Of a stretch of 7,656 bases of DNA, positions 1-5,656 are shown one piece after another. A program made the position numbers and the translations under genes. This DNA comes from Nitrospinota bacterium. Lineage in GTDB: Bacteria; UBA8248. The stretch lies in the NCBI GenBank assembly GCA_003506735.1, contig DNYS01000091.1:758-8413 (forward strand). The letters run 5' to 3'. Under the pieces are notes generated by a model. The model did not search any database. It saw nothing but the letters and a program-made list of their open reading frames with translations, and was not told where the DNA came from. Each line of letters begins with the position of its first letter. Positions within the stretch are counted from its first letter, which is position 1.

Positions 1-186
1 GGCTTCATCACGATTACCGGCTTGCTCCCATCGCGGCCTAAACGGGGACGGAGTTTTTGCGGAGCACACCTGTTACTCCCGGCACACTCTGCTTTGCTCC
101 GAAAAAAGTGGGTTTCATCTAGATTGAATAGCTTAAGAAGTCCACTTGATGGGGATTCGAACAAGAAAAATCTCCGGACGCCAACC

Positions 187-1185
187 CTAGAGTTTCGATT
201 CCGTCAGTGTGCTCGGCGCAAAAAGCTCTTCAGCGGTAAACCGCCGGGAGGCGAGCCCTTGCTCGTGGGAGTAGCGGATGAAGGTTTCCAGTGCCGCATG
301 ATTCTCTCCAACTCCGTAAGGCCATGGGTCGGGTCCCATGACGGCTCTTGCCTCCTCCATGGCGTAATGAAGCCAGGGGACCATGTATCGGAGGGCTCCA
401 GTATCACGGAGGGCCTGATCGGCCAGCGTTTTCGAGCGGCGGAAGGCCTTATAAAGCTCCTGGGCGAGCCAGGGGTGTTTTTTGTGGATACTTTCCTTTA
501 GCACGACAAGATGCATGATGGGAAAATCGCCCGTCTTTTTGAAATAGGATATTTCTTCGGCTTTCGGATCCGGGAAAAGGCGGCGAACTTGTCCCGACCC
601 ATTCTGGAGGCAAGCCGGGTCCCGTGAACTGAACAGGGCGTCTATGCTTCCCTCCTCGAGCATTTCGCTAAGCGTCCGATCGGAAGGAATCGCCTCTACA
701 CGCACATCGGGCGGAATTTGAACTTCGATACGCTCGGTTCTCCCAGGCTGTTCCAGCCCTCCCACAAACCAATCAATGTCGCGGTGGTGCACGCCGTAGT
801 GTTCGTTCCAGATGCCTTTGAGCAAGACAACCGCCGTCACGGCCCACTCAGGTATCCCCACGCGTTTGCCCTTCAAGTCTTCGGGTTTTTTGATTCCGGC
901 GTCGGCGTTCACGTAGACCATGGAGTGGCGAAAAAAACGGGAGAGGAAAACGGGGATGGCGATGAAAGGAGGGTTCTGCCAGGAACGGGTGATGAGGTAT
1001 GCGGAGAAGGACATCTCCGATGCGCCGAATTCCTGGTCCCGGCACATCCGCCAGAAAATTTCTTGCACCGGGAGATTCAGGCAATTGAGGTCGATTCCCT
1101 CGGGCTTCACACTGCCGTCGCGGAGGGGCCTTACACGGTCGTAATCGTGTGTCGCAAGAGTAAGAGAAACGTTCCCCATTTTCAT
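187..1185 (-). CDS. 4,5-dihydroxyphthalate decarboxylase family protein (PBP-like fold)
   Basis: The 332-aa product resembles the 4,5-dihydroxyphthalate decarboxylase (Pht5-type) family along its whole length, about the family's usual size. Family blocks visible are HDYDRVRPL (13-21), EIFWRMCRDQEF (42-53), SEMSFSAYL (56-64), AIPVFLSRFFRHS (76-88), the DLKGKRVGIPEW block (103-114), WFVGGLEQPGR (139-149), DRTLSEML (169-176) and the C-terminal RYSHEQGL (304-311). Members share the fold of periplasmic binding proteins, but I see no signal peptide, so a cytoplasmic location is likely. Pht5 itself converts 4,5-dihydroxyphthalate to protocatechuate; most homologues have no tested activity, so the substrate here is inference. 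It diverges from the UbiD gene. Start: ATG at 1185 with AGGGG (1194-1190) 4 nt upstream; a second ATG at 1179 lies 10 nt from the same site and is also possible. No convincing terminator follows the stop. Confidence 0.87.
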   Translation of the reverse strand: MKMGNVSLTLATHDYDRVRPLRDGSVKPEGIDLNCLNLPVQEIFWRMCRDQEFGASEMSFSAYLITRSWQNPPFIAIPVFLSRFFRHSMVYVNADAGIKKPEDLKGKRVGIPEWAVTAVVLLKGIWNEHYGVHHRDIDWFVGGLEQPGRTERIEVQIPPDVRVEAIPSDRTLSEMLEEGSIDALFSSRDPACLQNGSGQVRRLFPDPKAEEISYFKKTGDFPIMHLVVLKESIHKKHPWLAQELYKAFRRSKTLADQALRDTGALRYMVPWLHYAMEEARAVMGPDPWPYGVGENHAALETFIRYSHEQGLASRRFTAEELFAPSTLTESKL

Positions 1186-1202
1186 TTATCCCCTATAGGA
1201 AA

Positions 1203-1230
1203 TTGCTGTTTAATTATTATAATGTATACT
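1203..1230 (+). promoter_or_regulatory. Candidate sigma70 promoter for the UbiD-family gene
   Basis: TTGCTG (1203-1208), a 16-nt spacer and TATACT (1225-1230) face the UbiD gene. A perfect TATAAT also lies at 1218-1223 but has no good -35 at the right distance. Either would overlap the opposing promoter. The leader would be about 90 nt. Confidence 0.35.
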
Positions 1231-1244
1231 TGCTTCTTATCCAA
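1216..1244 (-). promoter_or_regulatory. Candidate sigma70 promoter for the DHPD-family gene
   Basis: On the minus strand TTGGAT (1244-1239) is followed after 17 nt by a perfect TATAAT (1221-1216). This would start RNA near 1209, giving a leader of roughly 24 nt before the ATG at 1185. The -35 matches the consensus in only three of six positions. Prediction from sequence alone. Confidence 0.45.
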
Positions 1245-1312
1245 TCCATTCGGGATTGTTTCAGTGACTGGAGCATCGTTGTCCGGGAGGCGATCAGAAA
1301 TCGCTTCGAGAT

Positions 1313-1318
1313 AAGGAG
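1313..1318 (+). promoter_or_regulatory. Ribosome binding site fixing the UbiD start
   Basis: AAGGAG ends 7 nt before the ATG at 1326. The reading frame is open further upstream to an in-frame start near 1203, but that would add 41 residues unlike the family and would place the start inside the promoter region. Family similarity also begins just after the ATG at 1326. Confidence 0.8.
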
Positions 1319-1325
1319 TCGTCTT

Positions 1326-2942
1326 ATGGCTGTCAATTTCCGTTCGTATCTCGATGATCTGCGTGAAGCAGATGAGTTGGTGGATGTCCACAAACCTACA
1401 GATATTAGACACATCGCCGCGCTTGTCGATAAATCTCCCAAATCTCTTATCTTTCACGATGTTAAAGGCTATTCCATGCCTGTTGTTTCCGGGCTCACCA
1501 ACGACCGTAATCGCATCGCCATCGCCATGAAGTGTGACTATTCGGAAACCGAAGGGCGCCTGCGCCATGCGCTCGACAATCCGATTGACCCGGTGATGAC
1601 AGGGAGCGGTTCGGAGCGTGAGGTGTTTGTGCGGGATGAAGAGGTGGATCTCTTTAAACTTCCCGTTCCTTTGTGCTCCGTTCTCGATGGTGGACCGATG
1701 ATCACCGCAGGGGTCGTCCTGGCTCAAGATTCCGAATATGGCATGAACGTCGGCTGCTACCGCTTTCAGATTAAAGAACGCAACCTTACGGGTATCGATA
1801 TCGTCACGCCGAACAACCTCAGACGCTACGCCGAGCGGGCGCTTTCCCGGGACGAACCCTTGCCCATCTCCATCAACATCGGGGCACACCCCATTGAAAT
1901 GATCGCTTCTCTTTATAAGGCGCCCCTTGGCACGAACGAACTGGGGATCGCGGGAGGGCTTCATGGGGAGGCCGTTCAAATCGCCCCCTGTGAAACCATC
2001 GATGTGCCCTGTATCGCGGAATCGGAGATTGTGCTCGAAGCGGAGATTCTCCCAACTGGATGGACAAAGCCCGAGGGCCGGTTTGGAGAATTCACCCGTC
2101 TCATGGGGGGGTTGCATTGGAATCCTTATGTGCGCGTGAAGGCGGTTTCACGCCGAAAGGACGCGTTGTACTACGCTCTCCATATGCCATGGGAAAACAT
2201 TTGGCTTAAAGAACACGGTTTTCAGGCGATGCTTCGGCGAGTTCTCAAAGAAGCTGGAGTGCAAGCGACCGCCATTAATGTCACTCCTGGCGGGTGTTGC
2301 CACTGGCACGCCGTCATCGGCATCAAACCGCATCCCGGCGATGGCAAGAACACCCTCCTGGCTGCGCTATCCATCGGAGATATGAAACACGTGGTTGTAG
2401 TCGATGACGATATCGACGTGTTCGACTCCATGGACGTGGAGTGGGCCATCGCTACAAGGGTGCAAGCCGACCGTGATGTGATGATCCTCTCAAACGCTCG
2501 CTCCAAACCACTCGATCCCAGCCTTCCGCCTGTACCGGGGCGCATCCCCACCACTGCTAAGTGCGGCATCGACGCGACTATCCCTGCCGACGTTCCCCGC
2601 GAGAGGTACCACCGAATTTCGTATGCCTATGCGGATCAGGTGAAACTTGAAGATTATCTCGCTCCGCACAGCCCCGGCTCGGGTGGTGCCACCAACGGGG
2701 GTGTTGAGGCGTCCGATGAAAAAATCGCCGAACTGGCAGTCCAAATTCGTAATTTAATCGAGAAAAAACCCATGTATTTCGCCGAACTGGCAGAATTTTT
2801 CTCCGGCGATGGTTTTCCAGCGGTCAGTCGTGCAATGGGCGAATTGCACCGGGGAGGAGGGATTTGGCAAGACTCAGAAGGGCGGCATTGCCTGAAGGAT
2901 TCTCCTTTCGCTGCCACTCCACCTGCCAGGGCTAAGAGTTAG
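1326..2942 (+). CDS. UbiD family (de)carboxylase with C-terminal winged-helix-like domain
   Basis: The 538-aa product is a UbiD-family enzyme; these use prenylated FMN, made by UbiX, for reversible decarboxylation of aromatic or unsaturated acids in the cytoplasm. The N-terminal part includes FHDVKGYSMPVVSGL (43-57). The cofactor and catalytic signature is present: NVGCYR (N141, R146), E205 in NELGIAGGL, EIVLEAEI (234-241) and PEGRFGEF (249-256) with E250 and E255, matching the Arg/Glu/Glu of Fdc1-type enzymes. VVVVDDDIDV (356-365), WAIATR (373-378) and KCGIDAT (412-418) are further family blocks. The usual HRG motif, which carries a metal-binding His, reads PNNLRR (162-167) instead. Residues about 464-525 form an extra domain that looks like a winged helix, and the protein is longer than the usual 450-500 aa. 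It is not necessarily the ubiquinone-pathway UbiD: no ubi genes are nearby, and the catabolic setting points elsewhere. Substrate unknown. Confidence 0.93.
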   Translation: MAVNFRSYLDDLREADELVDVHKPTDIRHIAALVDKSPKSLIFHDVKGYSMPVVSGLTNDRNRIAIAMKCDYSETEGRLRHALDNPIDPVMTGSGSEREVFVRDEEVDLFKLPVPLCSVLDGGPMITAGVVLAQDSEYGMNVGCYRFQIKERNLTGIDIVTPNNLRRYAERALSRDEPLPISINIGAHPIEMIASLYKAPLGTNELGIAGGLHGEAVQIAPCETIDVPCIAESEIVLEAEILPTGWTKPEGRFGEFTRLMGGLHWNPYVRVKAVSRRKDALYYALHMPWENIWLKEHGFQAMLRRVLKEAGVQATAINVTPGGCCHWHAVIGIKPHPGDGKNTLLAALSIGDMKHVVVVDDDIDVFDSMDVEWAIATRVQADRDVMILSNARSKPLDPSLPPVPGRIPTTAKCGIDATIPADVPRERYHRISYAYADQVKLEDYLAPHSPGSGGATNGGVEASDEKIAELAVQIRNLIEKKPMYFAELAEFFSGDGFPAVSRAMGELHRGGGIWQDSEGRHCLKDSPFAATPPARAKS

Positions 2943-3192
2943 ACAAAGGCCATACCAGTCTCTCAATGGGGTGTGATCGTGAGCCCATTAAATTTAACCA
3001 TGTACTATAAAGTTCAAGAAAACAAGGATTCGGGTTTGGATGAGTTTCTCAATTTCCTTTTCCAATTTTCCTTTTCACAATAAGCGTAAATTCTCATAAT
3101 CGGTTTTTTGAAGCTGATATGTAGATTTTCCGTTCAGAGATATCCTCCCCATACATTAATTATTTTAATGGATGGAATTGATTTTTTGGGCA
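2943..3192. other. AT-rich intergenic stretch after the UbiD gene
   Basis: I see no gene here. AATGGG (2965-2970) and CCCATT (2984-2989) make a 6-bp stem with a 13-nt loop, followed by AAATTTAA rather than a T run, so it is a poor intrinsic terminator at best. A pyrimidine-rich 13-mer is nearly repeated in tandem (3051-3063 and 3064-3076). The base composition is clearly more AT-rich than the flanking genes. Confidence 0.5.
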
Positions 3193-3220
3193 TTGAAAAA
3201 GGATTTGCCGGACTTATTAT
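3193..3220 (+). promoter_or_regulatory. Candidate sigma70 promoter for the OCD-tct genes
   Basis: TTGAAA (3193-3198), a 16-nt spacer and TATTAT (3215-3220) each differ from the consensus by one base. The upstream flank is AT-rich, as in UP elements. RNA would start near 3227, leaving a leader of about 188 nt before the ATG at 3415. This suggests the OCD and transporter genes can be transcribed independently of the UbiD gene. Confidence 0.5.
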
Positions 3221-3261
3221 CGTATTGTCTTACCTACAATTCAATATTTTAGGGTGATAGG

Positions 3262-3312
3262 CGCTTTCTTCCGGTTGGGCATGAAGAGTCTTCCATTCAC
3301 CGGGGGGAAGCG
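3262..3312 (+). promoter_or_regulatory. Long hairpin in the OCD leader
   Basis: Bases 3262-3275 can pair with 3299-3312 over 14 uninterrupted pairs, three of them G-U. The 23-nt loop has a smaller hairpin, ATGAAG with CTTCCAT (3281-3286 and 3290-3296, one bulged C). It lies inside the predicted leader. The following bases are T-rich but contain no clean T run, so a terminator role is uncertain. Confidence 0.4.
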
Positions 3313-3356
3313 ATTTGCTCTGGTTTTCTCGTTTCTTATCGATAGGTTTGCGCCTG

Positions 3357-3408
3357 TTCCGCGGTGGAGCGCCACAAACGGGGACCGAGAAACTATCCGC
3401 GGGAAGGA
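3357..3408 (+). promoter_or_regulatory. OCD ribosome binding site within a possible sequestering stem
   Basis: GGAAGGA (3402-3408) lies 6 nt before the ATG at 3415 and fixes that start over an in-frame GTG at 3364. TTCCGCGG (3357-3364) is complementary to CCGCGGGAA (3397-3405) with one bulged G, so part of the Shine-Dalgarno could be paired in the mRNA. The 32-nt loop makes the stem only moderately favourable. Confidence 0.45.
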
Positions 3409-3414
3409 TTTCAT

Positions 3415-4407
3415 ATGCTTTTTTTGACCGAGCGCGACGTTATAGCCGCTTCGGAGGGTCCCGGCGCCTACAAGGAAGCCGTAGCGACTATCGAAGAGGT
3501 CCTCCGCCAGCAGTCCGAGGGAAGCACATACCATCTCAAACGCTATAACCTGACCCATCCGGACCACCCCGGCCACCTTTGGCACAACATCCGGATGCTT
3601 CCCGGAATGGTGCCCGAATTGGGTGCCTCCGCCGTTCGCGTATACTCCGGTAACAAAGGCACCAATCGATCAGAGGTCATTTGCCTGTTCGATTGGTCCG
3701 ACATGGAAATGGTCGCCATCATCTCCGATTATTATCTCCATGCCATTCGTACCGCCGCTCCCTACGGCGTTGCGGCGAAGTATCTTTCCCGGACCGACTC
3801 CAGTACGCTCGGCATCATCGGCACGGGGCGCTATGCCCGAGGCATGGCGCAGGCGGTTTGTGCGGTTCGCCCCATTCGGCAAATCAAGACCTTCAGCCGA
3901 AACCCCGAGAACGTGAAAAATTTTTGCGAGGCCATGGAGAAAACGCTTGGCATCGAGGTTTTGCCCGCTTCCTCCGGGCGGGAGGCCGTGCGCGAGACCG
4001 ACATCATGATTACAGCCACCTCCGGAAATACCATCGTATTCGAAGGCGATTGGCTTGAACCCGGTGTGTTGTTCATGTCGCTCGCCCCGGGGGAATTTGA
4101 TGAGGAAACCGTTTTGCGTTCACGGGTTTACCTCTCCGGGTCGGATCAGGTCCTCGGCGATTCCCCTCCCCGGAAACCTTTCCCCTCACTTCTCGAAAGC
4201 GGCAGATTCAAACCGGAGGACGTGATCGCCGAGTTTTGCGACGTGGTAACCGGGAAAAAACCGGGGCGCCAGAGCGATGAAGAGATTACCCTTTACGAGT
4301 CGCCCGGCATGGGTATCCTCGATGCCGGCATCGGCCATTGGATATACAAAATGGCTCTCGAGAAAAACATCGGGACAGAGATGCCCTTCGGAGAAGAGGC
4401 GAAATAG
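3415..4407 (+). CDS. Ornithine cyclodeaminase / mu-crystallin family protein
   Basis: The 330-aa product is a cytoplasmic NAD(P)-dependent protein of the OCD/mu-crystallin family, which includes ornithine cyclodeaminase, alanine dehydrogenase, ketimine reductases and related imine-forming enzymes. Visible features are IRTAAP (111-116) with the substrate-binding Arg at 112, the Rossmann motif GIIGTGRYARGMA (133-145), SRNPENV (161-167), TDIMITATSG (195-204), and a C-terminal family block with GKKPGR (280-285), DEEITLYESPGMG (288-300) and DAG (303-305). Length matches the family. Against Pseudomonas ornithine cyclodeaminase, Lys69 aligns with S72, and the loop bearing Asp228 (GGDCPGK) is shortened to LAPGEF (223-228), so classical ornithine cyclodeamination is unlikely. 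An imine reductase or dehydrogenase on another substrate is more plausible, but this is inference. It is followed after 122 bp by tctC on the same strand, suggesting one transcript. Confidence 0.88.
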   Translation: MLFLTERDVIAASEGPGAYKEAVATIEEVLRQQSEGSTYHLKRYNLTHPDHPGHLWHNIRMLPGMVPELGASAVRVYSGNKGTNRSEVICLFDWSDMEMVAIISDYYLHAIRTAAPYGVAAKYLSRTDSSTLGIIGTGRYARGMAQAVCAVRPIRQIKTFSRNPENVKNFCEAMEKTLGIEVLPASSGREAVRETDIMITATSGNTIVFEGDWLEPGVLFMSLAPGEFDEETVLRSRVYLSGSDQVLGDSPPRKPFPSLLESGRFKPEDVIAEFCDVVTGKKPGRQSDEEITLYESPGMGILDAGIGHWIYKMALEKNIGTEMPFGEEAK

Positions 4408-4529
4408 ATAATACCTCGGTCGCTTTTTGAAGTTTAACCATGGAGCCGCAACATGAGCCGCCTGAAAGAATGCCTGGGAGAAGATTCACCGGGTATTTTA
4501 TTTAAGTTTCTTAATTTGGGGAGGACGTC
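4408..4529 (+). promoter_or_regulatory. OCD-tctC spacer with tctC ribosome binding site
   Basis: These 122 bp carry no convincing terminator and no clear promoter, so cotranscription with the OCD gene is likely. GGGGAGG (4518-4524) lies 5 nt before the tctC ATG at 4530. A short repeat, GAGCCGC at 4443-4449 and again at 4455-4461, is of unknown meaning. Confidence 0.5.
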
Positions 4530-5576
4530 ATGAGAAAAGACATTTCAAGGCACTGGTTTGTTCTGCTCGTACTGGTTCTTTCTTTACTATTAACGGCCGG
4601 CTCGGCTCGAGCAGCCGGGTTTTACAAGGGGAAAGTCATCCGCGTCATCGTCGGCTTCTCGCCGGGCGGTGGATTTGATACCCACGCACGCACTTTGGCC
4701 CGCCATCTGTCCAAGTACATTCCCGGCAAACCCACGATCATCGTGGATAACATGGGCGGCGCCGGTTCGTTAAAGGCCGCGAACTACATCTCCCGGGTTT
4801 CAAAACCCGACGGGCTGACCATCGGAATGGTGAGCGGCGCCACCGTGATGGGGCAACTGCTGGGCAGAAAGGGAATCAAATTTGACGTTCGCAAGTTTGA
4901 GATTATCGCCGCACCGACTCCGTACAAGACCGTTTGCGTTCTCTCGAAGGCGAGCGGAATTACGAGTCTCGAAAAATGGAAAAATTCCAAACGGCCGGTG
5001 AAATTCGGCATGACCGGTCCCGGAGCGAGCGCGCACGATGTCCCGCTTGTTCTCAACGCCGCGCTCGGATTGCCCGTCAAGCCCGTCCCCGGCTACAAGG
5101 GAACCTCGAAAGTTCGCCTGGCCGTTGAAAGCGGCGAGGTGGACGGGACCTGTTTCGCCTGGGATTCCATGAAAGCCACCTGGAAGGCCAAGCTGGAGTC
5201 CGGGGCTTTAATCCCCGTCATACAGACGTTCAAGACCAAGCAGCCGGATCTTCCGAACGTACCCAACGCCATCGATTTGGCGAAAACGCCCGAAGCGCGG
5301 GCCCTCATCGAGATGGGCATTCACGCCCCGGGCATGGTGAACCGCTACTACACCTTGCCCCCCAAGACGCCAAAGGATCGGGTCTCCATCCTCCGCAAGG
5401 CATTCCTCGCGGCTTTCAAGGACCCGGCTTTCCTCGCCGATGCCAAAAAGGCGCGCCTTGAGATCGAGCCGCTCACGGCCGCAGAAGTCTCCAAGAATAT
5501 GGAGGCGCTCTTCTCGATGAAACCGGCTCTCGCCAAGAAACTGAAAAAAATAATCGCTCGAAAAGCAATCAGATAG
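4530..5576 (+). CDS. tctC: TctC family TTT transporter substrate-binding protein
   Basis: The 348-aa product is the periplasmic receptor of a tripartite tricarboxylate transporter; it binds a carboxylated ligand and delivers it to TctA/TctB in the inner membrane. A Sec signal peptide is clear: MRKDISRH, a hydrophobic core at about 9-23, and an ARA-type cleavage site near residue 28. The mature part begins with family motifs: VGFSPGGGFDTHAR (41-54), with the glycine-rich ligand loop and Asp50; IIVDNMGGAGSLKAANY (70-86); FGMTGPGASAHD (159-170), the second ligand loop; LAVESGEVDG (197-206); and PDLPNVP (239-245). Length is slightly above the usual 320-330. It belongs to the FYKGK-type branch (31-35) rather than the well-studied Bordetella Bug proteins. 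Known TctC ligands include citrate, phthalate and terephthalate, so the ligand cannot be read from sequence. The symbol denotes the family, not tricarboxylate specificity. The start is fixed by a strong ribosome binding site. Confidence 0.93.
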   Translation: MRKDISRHWFVLLVLVLSLLLTAGSARAAGFYKGKVIRVIVGFSPGGGFDTHARTLARHLSKYIPGKPTIIVDNMGGAGSLKAANYISRVSKPDGLTIGMVSGATVMGQLLGRKGIKFDVRKFEIIAAPTPYKTVCVLSKASGITSLEKWKNSKRPVKFGMTGPGASAHDVPLVLNAALGLPVKPVPGYKGTSKVRLAVESGEVDGTCFAWDSMKATWKAKLESGALIPVIQTFKTKQPDLPNVPNAIDLAKTPEARALIEMGIHAPGMVNRYYTLPPKTPKDRVSILRKAFLAAFKDPAFLADAKKARLEIEPLTAAEVSKNMEALFSMKPALAKKLKKIIARKAIR

Positions 5577-5587
5577 GTTAGGCTGAA

Positions 5588-5639
5588 TTCCCGCGTCCCT
5601 CGCCAACTCTCTGGCGGGGGACGCGGGGGCCCGCCCCCG
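5588..5639 (+). promoter_or_regulatory. Strong GC-rich hairpin between tctC and tctA
   Basis: Bases 5590-5605 pair with 5612-5627 over 16 positions (one G-U) around the loop ACTCTC, and two further G-U pairs can extend the base. A weaker alternative stem, 5624-5629 with 5634-5639, shares bases with it. No T run follows, so it is not a normal intrinsic terminator. It more likely protects the tctC message from 3' decay or lowers expression of the downstream permease, as REP hairpins do in other binding-protein operons. That role is inference. Confidence 0.65.
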
Positions 5640-5656
5640 ACGGAAATTCGATCTCC

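Larger units (their letters stand above)
1186..1325. promoter_or_regulatory. Divergent intergenic promoter region
   Basis: These 140 bp separate the two divergent start codons. The region is AT-rich around 1209-1232 and holds candidate promoters for both directions, given separately. ATTATAAT (1216-1223) and GTATAC (1224-1229) are adjacent perfect palindromes. Nearer the UbiD gene, GCGAT (1290-1294) and ATCGC (1300-1304) form a 5-bp inverted repeat around CAGAA, a weak operator candidate. No regulator gene is in the window. Confidence 0.55.

Noticed and set aside
3..41. Possible C-terminal tail of an upstream plus-strand gene ending at TAA 39-41
   Set aside because: Only 12 codons are visible and I cannot match them to a family. 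Other frames are also open here.
54..107. Inverted repeat TTTTT-G-CGGAGC / GCTCCG-AAAAA with a 30-nt loop
   Set aside because: The T run precedes and the A run follows the stem on both strands, the wrong order for a terminator, and the loop is long.
135..165. GTTCGAATCCCC on the minus strand, like the T arm of a tRNA
   Set aside because: The 5' half of the T stem does not pair, and no anticodon arm or acceptor stem is found. It could be a chance match or a tRNA-derived remnant.
1203..1325. 41-codon N-terminal extension of the UbiD frame
   Set aside because: The strong ribosome binding site and family similarity both point to ATG 1326, and the extension overlaps the promoter.
1182..2117. 311-codon minus-strand frame antisense to the UbiD gene
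   Set aside because: It lies opposite strongly conserved UbiD coding sequence and has no recognisable family features or ribosome binding site.
3241..3585. 114-codon minus-strand frame across the OCD leader and start
   Set aside because: It covers the predicted promoter leader and OCD codons, and the product shows no recognisable motif.
4440..4505. 21-codon open frame starting ATGGAGCCG in the OCD-tctC gap
   Set aside because: It has no ribosome binding site and no recognisable features.
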